IMG/VR virus record: IMGVR_UViG_3300049856_000164 | Coordinates: 1 to 46,791 of that record | From: a virus | DNA length: 46,791 nucleotides | Direction: 5' to 3' (one strand) | Shown: positions 24,470 through 30,710 of the stretch, piece by piece | Layout of the letters: each line of letters begins with the position of its first letter | How positions within the stretch are numbered: the first letter of the stretch is position 1 | The notes under the pieces: generated by a model | Databases searched by the model: none | What the model was told of the DNA's origin: nothing | The model's input: only the letters and a program-made list of their open reading frames with translations | Translations under genes and position numbers: made by a program

Positions 24470-24496
24470 ACCAGGCTCCTGAAAGTGTGTGCCTGA

Positions 24497-24525
24497 ATAG
24501 TAAGTGATGCGCTTACGCTTGTCAA
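24497..24525 (-). promoter_or_regulatory. Near-consensus promoter of the accessory block
   Basis: Minus-strand TTGACA (24520-24525), a 17-base spacer, and TACTAT (24497-24502). It points leftward into the 24469 gene and is back-to-back with the XRE regulator gene. Its spacer contains the operator described next. Confidence 0.85.
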
Positions 24526-24538
24526 GGCTCCGCTTACG
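24500..24538. promoter_or_regulatory. Operator sites between the divergent genes
   Basis: GTAAG...CTTAC is an inverted repeat of 17 bp (24500-24516) inside the leftward promoter. The octamer CGCTTACG occurs at 24510-24517 and again at 24531-24538, 21 bp apart, which is two helical turns and places both on the same DNA face. The second copy abuts the -10 box of the regulator gene. The natural ligand is the adjacent XRE protein. Confidence 0.65.
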
Positions 24539-24556
24539 TATTACCTTCCCGCCATG
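24539..24556 (+). promoter_or_regulatory. -10 box of a leaderless regulator transcript
   Basis: TATTAC (24539-24544) lies 9 bases before the ATG at 24554, so transcription would begin at or within a base or two of the start codon, and no ribosome site is present. A weak TTGTCA is upstream at a poor distance (14). This fits a leaderless message such as that of lambda cI from PRM. Confidence 0.5.
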
Positions 24557-24769
24557 CCCATTCGCTGGAAGCTGGCCGAGGTCGCCGCCCGGAAGCACCT
24601 GACCGCCTACGCCCTCGCTGGCGAGACCGGGATTTCCCGCCAGACGCTCTACAAGCTCATGCGCCAACCCGAGGTCACCCGCGTGGACGGCGAGACGCTG
24701 GCGACCCTCTGTCGCGTGCTGGGCGTGAAGGTCGGCCAGCTCCTCGAATACCTCCCCGACGAGGACTGA
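24554..24769 (+). CDS. XRE-family transcription regulator (Cro/CI type)
   Basis: This 71-residue protein is a single helix-turn-helix domain: LAEVAARKHLTAYALAGETG, then ISRQTLYKLMRQP and ETLATLCRVLGVKVGQLLEY, with the standard 'G-I-S...T-L-Y-K-L' recognition helix and closing 'L..L..VL'. There is no peptidase or multimerisation domain. It diverges from the accessory block and probably binds the operator sites in the 84 bp between them, controlling that promoter and its own. Confidence 0.88.
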   Translation: MPIRWKLAEVAARKHLTAYALAGETGISRQTLYKLMRQPEVTRVDGETLATLCRVLGVKVGQLLEYLPDED

Positions 24770-24870
24770 GCCCGTCATGGGTGTTCCCTCATGCTCCTGC
24801 GGGTGATCGGACAGCGGCCCATGCAGCGTCGTCGTGCCTCGTCCGGCGTCTGGGGTGGGAGGAGGAACAG

Positions 24871-25401
24871 TCATGCGAGCCTTGGCGTTGTAAGCGCAGA
24901 ATCGTTTGGCGAAAACCGAGAACGATCAACCGCAAGTACAGGTGCCCTCTCGGGAGGCATCGCTGGGCGGAACACGACGATGGCGCACGGGAAGGGCGCG
25001 GTGAAGCGAGCGCCGACGAAGCGAATGCGGCCCTTCACGAACCGCCGCTCGCCCTTCTCGGCGTATTCATGCCACCAGCGGGTATCCGTGCGAGCCGGGA
25101 CAAGACACACGACCGTCGCGCCGCGCTGGCTTTCGCCCCATGCCTTCGCCATCCACTTCGGGATCTCGGCGCCGTAGGGCGGATTCATCCAGCAGACGTC
25201 CCGGCTCCAGTCCTGCGCCAGCCCGTCGTCCTCGGGCGTGAAGTGGCGCGGCACCTTGGCGTTGTAGGGCAGCGCACACACGTCAAGCGTGAAGCCGAAC
25301 TCGCGGTCGTAGACCTCGAAGAAGCTCGTTGGCGTCTCCCAGTCCGTGCGGTCAGGGATCGGGTGCTGCATCGCATTCAGGCGTGGGTTGCGGGTGCTCA
25401 T
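24871..25401 (-). CDS. Phage adenine-specific DNA methyltransferase (Dam-like)
   Basis: This 176-residue protein has DRTDWETPTSFFEVYDREFG, then FTLDVCALPYNAKVPRHFTP and the catalytic motif CWMNPPYG, followed by CLVPARTDTRWWHEY, matching the small phage N6-adenine methyltransferase family. It would methylate adenine in phage DNA, for instance against host restriction. The last 30 residues lie beyond the family domain and contain ERAPVLAVD, encoded by a 30-bp repeat found also in the 21187 gene. Start ATG 25401 overlaps the upstream gene (ATGA). Confidence 0.9.
   Translation of the reverse strand: MSTRNPRLNAMQHPIPDRTDWETPTSFFEVYDREFGFTLDVCALPYNAKVPRHFTPEDDGLAQDWSRDVCWMNPPYGAEIPKWMAKAWGESQRGATVVCLVPARTDTRWWHEYAEKGERRFVKGRIRFVGARFTAPFPCAIVVFRPAMPPERAPVLAVDRSRFSPNDSALTTPRLA
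24926..24955. repeat. 30-bp repeat shared with 21293-21322
   Basis: Second copy of the 30-bp sequence, inside the 3' end of the methyltransferase gene. It differs from the other copy at two positions. Confidence 0.8.
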
Positions 25402-25811
25402 GCGTCGCCTCCCGAGAAAGCCAGCCACCGCGCCTCGACGTCCGCACAGCACGCCCGCACCGCCTCGCGCGCGGCCTCGGTGTCGAACGGCGCCCGGTGC
25501 TCGTCGAACGCTCGGTGCTGCCAGTCGGTCAGCGGCACGATCTGGTCGGCGTCTGCTTTCCGTCGTGCGCCTGCCCCCTTCCGTCCGACGTGGGCGTTCA
25601 CGCACGGGCCGGCGCCATCCCAGACCGACGGGAGCGCCTTCACAAATTCCACGCGCTCGACGGATTCGTAGGTGCGAGCGAACTCCCGCGCCTTCCGCTT
25701 GCGGTTCACCTTCAGAATCACCGTCCGTGGGCGAGACGCGAGCGACGATCCGCCAACGAATGCGCGGCGGCGGCGCGGGCCGAGGCCTGGACGGAGGGGC
25801 GTGTGCTTCAT
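25398..25811 (-). CDS. DUF968-like HNH nuclease
   Basis: This 137-residue protein has a basic N-terminus, then ERVEFVKALPSVWDGAGPCV, NAHVGRKGAGARRKADADQI and VPLTDWQHRAFDEH. The order 'C-x-N-A-H...G-R-K-A-D...I-V-P-L...H-R-x-x-H' is the DUF968/phage recombination nuclease signature (lambda-type Orf-region proteins), with a modified HNH core. It probably acts on recombination or replication intermediates. Coupled by ATGA on both sides. Confidence 0.85.
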   Translation of the reverse strand: MKHTPLRPGLGPRRRRAFVGGSSLASRPRTVILKVNRKRKAREFARTYESVERVEFVKALPSVWDGAGPCVNAHVGRKGAGARRKADADQIVPLTDWQHRAFDEHRAPFDTEAAREAVRACCADVEARWLAFSGGDA

Positions 25812-26092
25812 GACTGCCGCCGGCCCAAGCTTTTCTGAGCACGCTCATGCTGGCGCGCCTGCTTGGCTCGAGCGCGCTGGGCGCCGTACAGCTTCACGGG
25901 TCGCTCGAGCGGCACCTTCTCCGCGACGGAGGCCGAAGCAGCGGACTGCACGAGGATCCGGACGCCGGGGAATCGTTCCCGCGCGAGCGACTCCGCCACC
26001 GACTTGTCCGGCGCCCGGACGCGGCCGAGCTCCGTCGGCGACCGCAGCGGCGCGGAATCGGACCAGACGATCCACGTCACGAGGGCGGTCAT
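25808..26092 (-). CDS. Small conserved phage protein
   Basis: This 94-residue protein begins MTALVTWIVWSDSAPLRSPT followed by ELGRVRAPDKSVAESLARER and ends in a very basic tail. The opening 'W-I-V-W-S-D...S-P-x-E-L-G-R-V-R-A' recurs in small proteins next to phage replication genes; the basic tail suggests nucleic-acid binding. Function unknown. Start ATG 26092 overlaps the stop of the iteron ORF (ATGA). Confidence 0.68.
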   Translation of the reverse strand: MTALVTWIVWSDSAPLRSPTELGRVRAPDKSVAESLARERFPGVRILVQSAASASVAEKVPLERPVKLYGAQRARAKQARQHERAQKSLGRRQS

Positions 26093-26403
26093 GTGCCACA
26101 CCTGTCACACCCGGTCAAAAAGGTGTGGCACGTCGAACTTGTTGCGGCGCAATCACCTGCCTTACCTACCCCACCTACCTTACTTAGGGGGTAAGAAGTG
26201 CGACGCAGTGTGAGGCCGTCGCGAGTTGCCTCGTGTCGTAGCGGTACGTGCGGCAGGTGTGACACAAGCCTCCGGCGCCGCGCGATTCGTGGCGAATCGG
26301 CGGAAATGGTGTGGAAGGTCGGGAAGGTGGGGCATCCTGTTGCGGGGCTTCGACTTCGCCGCCGCCATGGGTCGGCCACACGTCGGACAGGTAGGGCGCT
26401 CAT
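26089..26403 (-). CDS. Repeat-bearing ORF after the helicase (may be mostly a cis element)
   Basis: A 104-residue frame starts at ATG 26403, overlapping the helicase stop as ATGA, and ends with an ATGA overlap to the next gene, so it is built like a real operon member. The protein is odd: periodic three-residue units (PTFPTFHTI, VSHLPHVPL, SKVGGVGK) that simply translate the 9-bp DNA repeats below them. It may be made, but the DNA repeats look like the selected feature. No domain is recognised. Confidence 0.5.
   Translation of the reverse strand: MSALPVRRVADPWRRRSRSPATGCPTFPTFHTISADSPRIARRRRLVSHLPHVPLRHEATRDGLTLRRTSYPLSKVGGVGKAGDCAATSSTCHTFLTGCDRCGT
26093..26332. repeat. 9-bp iteron-like arrays, candidate replication origin
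   Basis: Three tandem 9-mers on the plus strand at 26306-26332 (ATGGTGTGG, AAGGTCGGG, AAGGTGGGG); three on the minus strand at 26155-26181 (AAGGTAGGT, GGGGTAGGT, AAGGCAGGT); two more at 26093-26110 (GGTGTGACA, GGTGTGGCA). A perfect 10-bp inverted repeat GTGCCACACC/GGTGTGGCAC lies at 26093-26102 and 26122-26131. The array abuts the SF3 helicase gene, as iteron origins do in other replicons. Confidence 0.6.
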
Positions 26404-27785
26404 GCGCGGTCCTCCTGCCACGTCTCGGGGGCGTCTTCGCCCCAGGGGTTCTGGCCGCCCGTGATGCGCTCGAACTCGAGGCGGCATTTCGCGAGCGGCG
26501 GAAAGAGGTACGCCGGCACGCGCGTCGACTTTCCGCCCACGAGCTGCACGACGGGCCGCTTCTTCTGAAGGCCGGGCACCATGCCGTGCAGCGCGTAGCC
26601 AAGCTGCGTGTCCCACGACTTGCGGTTGACGCCGACCTTCTGCGAGCGCGCGAGATAATCGTCGTAGAGCTTCTGCGTCTCCGTCATCCCCTCGGCGGTG
26701 ACGTCGCCTGGTAGCGTGCCCTTCGTGAGGATGTCGAGCCACCAGTGCTGCTCAGGCGTGAGCGACGACACCTTCTGCTCGGCTAGCGCCATCGTGGCCG
26801 GGATGGTGCGCAGCGGCACGTCGGTGAGATCGAAGTCGAGCAGATAGCGGAGCAGGGCTTCGCGGCCGCCGCGCTCCATCTGGTCCTCGATCGCCTGGAA
26901 GTAGGCCGAGTCCTGCCGCTTGGCGTCGCTCATGTCGAGCACGGCGAAGCGGCGCTCGTCGACGCCGGCGGGCACGAGCCAGCGGTTGTTGCCGGTAATG
27001 AAGAGCCGGACGTAGTTCTTGATCCGGACCGGCTCGCGGCCCTTGTACTCGATGAACTGATAGTCGCCGGTGATCAGATCCTTGAGCTTCCCCGCCGCGG
27101 CGTGGTCGCCGCCCCAGGTGGCTTCGTCCAGCTGCAGCAGGAGGCAGTTGGCGAGGTGCGAGTTGAAGCGCCCGACGATGTACCGCGGGTCCGCGACGAG
27201 CGAGTAGTGCTGACCCAGGAGCGAACCGACGATGCGCCCGACGATCGTCTTCCCTGTGCCCTGGCCGCCGCGGAGCACGAGCGACGTGCCGAGCTTCTCG
27301 GTGGGCCGCTGGAAGGGCTGCGCGAACCAGCCCATCACCCACGCGAACATCGCTTCGTCGCCCGAACACACGTTCTCGGCGACGTGATCGAGGAAGAGCT
27401 GGCACTTCGCCTGCGTGCCTACCGGCGCCGGCTCGACGGCCCAACCCTTCCAGAGGTTGAAGTAGCTCGCAGGGCTCGAGCGCGACGGGTCGAAGACGAG
27501 CCCGCTGTACTGCCGCCGGTCGGGCGAGTCCATCCATACTTTCGAGCGAAACGTCTTCCGCGGCGGCCCGTCGTCGCTCGGCGAGAAGGTGTGATCCGGC
27601 CGGCACCACTCGTGGAAGCCGGCGACGGAGAGCAGCCGAACCTCCTCGCTGCCGTCCGACCCGCTCCCCTCATGCAGAATGACCGGACGATCGCCGAGCA
27701 GGATGACGGCGTACGCGTCGTTGTACCGCGCGATCGTCTGCTCGCGGGTCTCCTTCGCGGAGAGCGGTGGCTGCGTCGCCGTCAC
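26400..27785 (-). CDS. SF3/DUF5906-type replicative helicase-primase
   Basis: This 461-residue protein has Walker A LRGGQGTGKT (residues 171-180), Walker B CLLLQLDEATW (214-224), a sensor motif LFITGNN (261-267) and an Arg-finger region VDERRF near 275-280, the order of the P4-like superfamily 3 helicases with a DUF5906 domain. The N-terminal 140 residues are a separate module without visible primase catalytic residues. It is the only replication ATPase found, so it likely opens the origin and loads or acts as the fork helicase. The start is GTG 27785 in a GTGA overlap. The iteron array lies right after its stop. Confidence 0.92.
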   Translation of the reverse strand: MTATQPPLSAKETREQTIARYNDAYAVILLGDRPVILHEGSGSDGSEEVRLLSVAGFHEWCRPDHTFSPSDDGPPRKTFRSKVWMDSPDRRQYSGLVFDPSRSSPASYFNLWKGWAVEPAPVGTQAKCQLFLDHVAENVCSGDEAMFAWVMGWFAQPFQRPTEKLGTSLVLRGGQGTGKTIVGRIVGSLLGQHYSLVADPRYIVGRFNSHLANCLLLQLDEATWGGDHAAAGKLKDLITGDYQFIEYKGREPVRIKNYVRLFITGNNRWLVPAGVDERRFAVLDMSDAKRQDSAYFQAIEDQMERGGREALLRYLLDFDLTDVPLRTIPATMALAEQKVSSLTPEQHWWLDILTKGTLPGDVTAEGMTETQKLYDDYLARSQKVGVNRKSWDTQLGYALHGMVPGLQKKRPVVQLVGGKSTRVPAYLFPPLAKCRLEFERITGGQNPWGEDAPETWQEDRA

Positions 27786-28102
27786 GCGGCCCTCCGTCGC
27801 TTGGCGCCGAGCACGGGCAACGTGTTGACGAGCGCCACGAGCGTGGCGGCCGGGAAGAAGCGGAGCTCCTCGAGCGTGAGCTGATCGGTCCGGGTCGCGA
27901 GCCGCGCCTGGTACTCGTCCGCGGCCCCGAGATGGAGGCACGCGCGCGCCGCAGTGTTCTCGTCGACGACGAAGTCCAGCAACGCCGCCGCGGCGGGCGA
28001 CAGGCGTTCGTAATCGACGCCATCGGCGAGCGCCGGGTTGAGCAGCGCGAGCGCAACGACGAGCGCCTCGAGGTGAGCGCGCGACAGAACGGGAGCCGTC
28101 AC
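27782..28102 (-). CDS. Small protein with duplicated N-terminal module
   Basis: This 106-residue protein begins MTAPVLSRAHLEALVVALAL (GTG read as Met) and is helical throughout. The opening 20 residues resemble those of the next gene upstream (THPLLTRAHLEATLVATMTA), so the two genes share an N-terminal module. Start GTG 28102 overlaps the HNH stop (GTGA), and its own stop overlaps the helicase start. It may be a helicase partner; that is inferred from position. Confidence 0.68.
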   Translation of the reverse strand: MTAPVLSRAHLEALVVALALLNPALADGVDYERLSPAAAALLDFVVDENTAARACLHLGAADEYQARLATRTDQLTLEELRFFPAATLVALVNTLPVLGAKRRRAA

Positions 28103-28491
28103 GCGCGCCCCTCCAGATCGTGAGGGTGAGGGGGCCGCGCGCCCTTGCCGATGTTGCAGGGCTCGCAGAGCGTCTGAAGGTTGGCGTCGTCGTCGGACCC
28201 GCCCAGGGCCACCGACAGGACGTGATCGACGACGAGTCGCTCGTCGCGCGGGCCAGCCCCGCACCGCCGGCACCGGAAGTCGTCGCGCTCCATGATCCGC
28301 GCGCGGGTGGCGTACGAGATCACCCGCGCGCGCCGGCGCGGACGTCCGAGCTCCTGCTCGACGTGCCACCAGTAGACGTAGTCAGATCGCTCGGAATCAG
28401 TCATCGCGTCCCATCGCGCGTCGTTGAACGCGGTCATGGTCGCGACGAGCGTCGCCTCGAGGTGCGCGCGGGTGAGCAGGGGATGCGTCAC
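28099..28491 (-). CDS. HNH endonuclease
   Basis: This 130-residue protein has an N-terminal helical module (residues 2-40) and a C-terminal HNH domain: FRCRRCGAGPRDERLVVDHV, then ALGGSDDDANLQTLCEPCN, with zinc Cys pairs C-x-x-C and C-x-x-C and the catalytic D-H/N. The start is GTG 28491 in a GTGA overlap with the upstream HNH gene. In the operon it may nick or cut DNA for replication or recombination, unlike the reversed selfish HNH gene at 7094. Confidence 0.87.
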   Translation of the reverse strand: MTHPLLTRAHLEATLVATMTAFNDARWDAMTDSERSDYVYWWHVEQELGRPRRRARVISYATRARIMERDDFRCRRCGAGPRDERLVVDHVLSVALGGSDDDANLQTLCEPCNIGKGARPPHPHDLEGRA

Positions 28492-28931
28492 GCGGTGACC
28501 CCGCCGCGCCACGGCTGGCCCATGGCCAGGAATCGGTCAAGGTTCGCCTCCACCTCGACGCGCGTCGGGCTCTCGCCGCCGTAGTAGCTGGCGTAGAAGC
28601 CGGCGACGTAGGGCTTGAACCAGGCGGTGTGCTCGAAGAGCCACGGCCGTTCTGGAATCACGCGGCCCTGAATCGTCAGATGGCACGACTGGCACAGCGC
28701 CAGCAGGTTCCACCAGCGATTGTCGTTCTTCTCGCCGGTCAGGTGGTGGACCGTGAGAATCCGCATCTTGCCATCGGCGGGATGCGTGCACCGGTCGTCG
28801 CACGGCATGCGCGTGGCGAACGTGTCGCCCTCGGGATGCCCGCACCGGATGCACCGATTCCCCGCCTCGGCCCGCACACGGTTGTGCACGGCCTTCCGAT
28901 CGGTGACGTACTCGCCACGGAAGCGCGTCAT
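28488..28931 (-). CDS. HNH endonuclease
   Basis: This 147-residue protein has the HNH pattern NRCIRCGHPEGDT, then ILTVHHLTGEKNDNRWWNLL and ALCQSCHLTIQGR: Cys pairs at both ends, H-H then N. Downstream is an aromatic segment WLFEHTAWFKPYVAGFYASY typical of this HNH subgroup. It is coupled by ATGA to the small zinc-ribbon gene at 28928 and followed by a second HNH gene. Confidence 0.88.
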   Translation of the reverse strand: MTRFRGEYVTDRKAVHNRVRAEAGNRCIRCGHPEGDTFATRMPCDDRCTHPADGKMRILTVHHLTGEKNDNRWWNLLALCQSCHLTIQGRVIPERPWLFEHTAWFKPYVAGFYASYYGGESPTRVEVEANLDRFLAMGQPWRGGVTA

Positions 28932-29047
28932 GTCGGCACCCCGGCGAACTCCACGTCCACTTCGGCCCGGCAGCGGGCGCAGAAGCGGTCGCCGGGCAGG
29001 TGGAGCGCGCTGCAGCGGTCGCAGAGCGGCGCCCAGCACGACTCCAT
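28928..29047 (-). CDS. Very small zinc-ribbon protein
   Basis: A 39-residue frame, MESCWAPLCDRCSALHLPGD then RFCARCRAEVDVEF, has two C-x-x-C pairs, a minimal zinc ribbon. Its stop overlaps the HNH ATG (ATGA), which supports it. No ribosome site is clear; the frame stays open upstream through the attP region, but that part translates the tRNA-like core and arm repeats and is unlikely to be protein. Confidence 0.55.
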   Translation of the reverse strand: MESCWAPLCDRCSALHLPGDRFCARCRAEVDVEFAGVPT

Positions 29048-29195
29048 CTCGGCGTCGGTGGACCGCGCGACGGGTTCCGGTCTGGACACTTCCGGGACAC
29101 TTCGCGGGTGCGATTCCAGGCCAAAACGGGGCCCGGAAAGTGCCGATGGCGACTCTAAGCCCGTGGAATCAGAGGATTTGGCCTTGCACCGCGTT

Positions 29196-29240
29196 GACCG
29201 CTCTCCAAGCGGTCGTCGGTTCAATTCCGACCTGTGGCTC
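29196..29240 (+). other. tRNA 3'-part-like attP core
   Basis: A stem-loop GACCGC-TCTCCAA-GCGGTC (29196-29214) is followed directly by a perfect T-arm, GTCGG-TTCAATT-CCGAC (29215-29231), and an acceptor-like CTGTGGC plus T (29232-29239). No D-arm or 5' acceptor strand lies upstream, so it is not a working tRNA gene. Integrases of this class often use the 3' half of a host tRNA gene as core. The amino acid cannot be fixed: the first loop does not have the standard U33 if read as an anticodon loop and may be a long variable arm. Confidence 0.7.
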
Positions 29241-29259
29241 TCGATGCTCGACACGTAAG

Positions 29260-30546
29260 TCATGATGCCACCACAGGTTGCGGCCCCCGTTCCCCGGGGG
29301 CTTTTTCGTGCGCGTCGGCTCGGGACACTTCAGGGACACTTCGCGTCGAATCCTGCGGCGTCCGTTCGGGCGCTTTCGTTTCGACGGAGCCGGCCGCGCG
29401 CTCCATTCGCTCGCTCCGCCGCTTCAGGTACTTCTTCGCCTGCTTCATGTCGCGATCGCCGATGAACTCCATGCCGAGCCGGTCATCGCCCGTCCGGTCG
29501 GCCACGTTGCCGGCGACCATCTTCCGGAAGCCGTGCAGCGCGCGACGGGCCTTGTGGGCAATGCCGGCGCGCGCCTCGGCCCCGACGTACCGGGAGCCGT
29601 CCTTGTTCTTCCCGCCGTAGAGCTGGCGATGGAGCGAGGCGTAGCGGTACGGCTCGTCGTCGCCCTCGTCGCCGCCGTGCGCGAACAGCACCCAAGGCCC
29701 CGCATAGCCGGCGCGCTGGCGCCAGTAGCGCGCCGTCTCGAGCGCCGCGACGGCGTCCCAGGTCATCGGCTGCGCGAGCTCACGCCGGTTCTTCTGGTAG
29801 CCGGCCGGCCAGATGAAAAGCGCCTCGTCGGCGTGCACGTCCGGCCACGCGAGGTGCAGCGCGGCGTTGGCGCGGACGCCCTGATGCCCGGCCAGCATGA
29901 GCGCGACGTGGGCACGCCACGTCCGCCACGACTGCGCCGGCAGTTGGGCCAGAATGGCGAGGAACTCGCCCTCGGTGTACTCCTCCGGCTCATTCGCCTC
30001 TTCGCCCTCGGTGGTCTGCCAGCGGAAGAGCGCGAGCTCGTTGGAGGTGACGAGCTTCCGCTGCTGGCCCCAGTTGTAGACGATGCGCGCCACGCTGATG
30101 ATGCCGCGCGTCTGGTTGGCGGACTTCCCGGCCGCCTTCCGAGCCGCGTAGAACTGGTCGACGTGCAGCAGGGTGGTCTCGTCCACCCGCGTCCGCTCGC
30201 CGCGGAAGTGCATCCACTTCCGCCACCGCTCGGTGTAGTTCTGGCGCGTCTTCACCCGGCGACTCGTGAACGCTTGGCTCTCGCTGTACGCCTTCCAGAG
30301 CTGCGCGTGCGTCGTCTCCGGCCGCGCGCCCTGGCCCGTCATCCGCTCGGCATGGTAGGCGTCGCCCCACGCGATCGCATCCTTGCGACCCTGCCGGGTG
30401 AGCGGGAACGTGCGCTTCCGCGAGACGCCGCGGCCGTCCTTGTACTGGACGACGACGCTATCCGCCTTCGGATCCTCGAGCACCCGCACGCGATCGTCGG
30501 CGCCCTTCGCGCCGAGCTGGCGCAGTGTCTTCCGGGCGGCCTTCAT
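29260..30546 (-). CDS. int: Tyrosine site-specific integrase
   Basis: This 428-residue recombinase has an N-terminal arm-binding part, a SAM-like core-binding domain (about 78-175) and a catalytic domain with R225 (GHQGVRANAALHL), K252 (AGYQKNRR), H338 and R341 (LHGFRK), an Asp at the usual His/Trp position (IGD, near 364) and the nucleophile Y373 (KKYLKR). It inserts the circular genome into the host chromosome at the tRNA-like core beside its 3' end. The start is ATG 30546, overlapping the small upstream gene by ATGA. The C-terminal 55 residues lie beyond the domain and translate attP DNA. Confidence 0.95.
   Translation of the reverse strand: MKAARKTLRQLGAKGADDRVRVLEDPKADSVVVQYKDGRGVSRKRTFPLTRQGRKDAIAWGDAYHAERMTGQGARPETTHAQLWKAYSESQAFTSRRVKTRQNYTERWRKWMHFRGERTRVDETTLLHVDQFYAARKAAGKSANQTRGIISVARIVYNWGQQRKLVTSNELALFRWQTTEGEEANEPEEYTEGEFLAILAQLPAQSWRTWRAHVALMLAGHQGVRANAALHLAWPDVHADEALFIWPAGYQKNRRELAQPMTWDAVAALETARYWRQRAGYAGPWVLFAHGGDEGDDEPYRYASLHRQLYGGKNKDGSRYVGAEARAGIAHKARRALHGFRKMVAGNVADRTGDDRLGMEFIGDRDMKQAKKYLKRRSERMERAAGSVETKAPERTPQDSTRSVPEVSRADAHEKAPGERGPQPVVAS
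29283..29306 (+). terminator. Intrinsic terminator reading rightward, inside the 3' end of int
   Basis: Plus strand GCCCCCG-TTCCC-CGGGGGC followed by TTTTT. It lies about 45 bp after the tRNA-like core and in the same direction, as the terminator of a host tRNA gene would. It may have been carried along with the core, or it may protect the integrase region from rightward transcription. Confidence 0.75.
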
Positions 30547-30710
30547 GCGTCCTCGCTCGGCCCGAATGGGAACGCTAGGAAGTGCACGAGATTCGCCATC
30601 GCGCGCCCGTCCTTGCGGCACACCGCACAGTGTCGGTGCGTGAAGAAGAACAGCCAGCGAAATGCGCGCGCGGGCCAGACCAATCCGCAGGACCTACAGC
30701 GAATGTTCAT
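30543..30710 (-). CDS. Small zinc-ribbon protein before the integrase
   Basis: This 55-residue protein reads MNIRCRSCGLVWPARAFRWL, then THRHCAVCRKDGRAM, with C-x-x-C pairs at residues 5-8 and 28-31 forming a zinc ribbon. It has an ATGA overlap with the gene upstream and with the integrase downstream. A small zinc or winged-helix protein just before int could be a recombination directionality factor, but the sequence does not show a typical excisionase fold. Confidence 0.65.
   Translation of the reverse strand: MNIRCRSCGLVWPARAFRWLFFFTHRHCAVCRKDGRAMANLVHFLAFPFGPSEDA

Larger units (their letters stand above)
29083..29345. other. attP region with paired arm repeats
   Basis: Two pairs of a 10-mer flank the tRNA-like core in the same orientation. 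Left pair: TGGACACTTC (29083-29092) and GGGACACTTC (29094-29103), the latter followed by GCG. Right pair: GGGACACTTC (29322-29331) and GGGACACTTC (29333-29342), again followed by GCG. Both pairs have an 11-bp period, about one helical turn. The right pair lies in the last codons of the integrase gene. This is the layout of integrase arm-type sites around a core. Confidence 0.75.

Noticed and set aside
23987-24874. Minus-strand frame that stays open from an ATGA overlap with the methyltransferase stop through to 23987
   Set aside because: It would run antisense through the XRE gene and across the promoter; a ribosome site and promoter place the real start at 24469.
29161-29240. A complete tRNA gene
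   Set aside because: Only the T-arm, acceptor 3' strand and one more stem-loop can be built; there is no D-arm or 5' acceptor strand.
28928-29263. A 111-residue frame covering attP
   Set aside because: The first 72 residues translate the tRNA-like core and arm repeats; only the last 39 have zinc-ribbon character.
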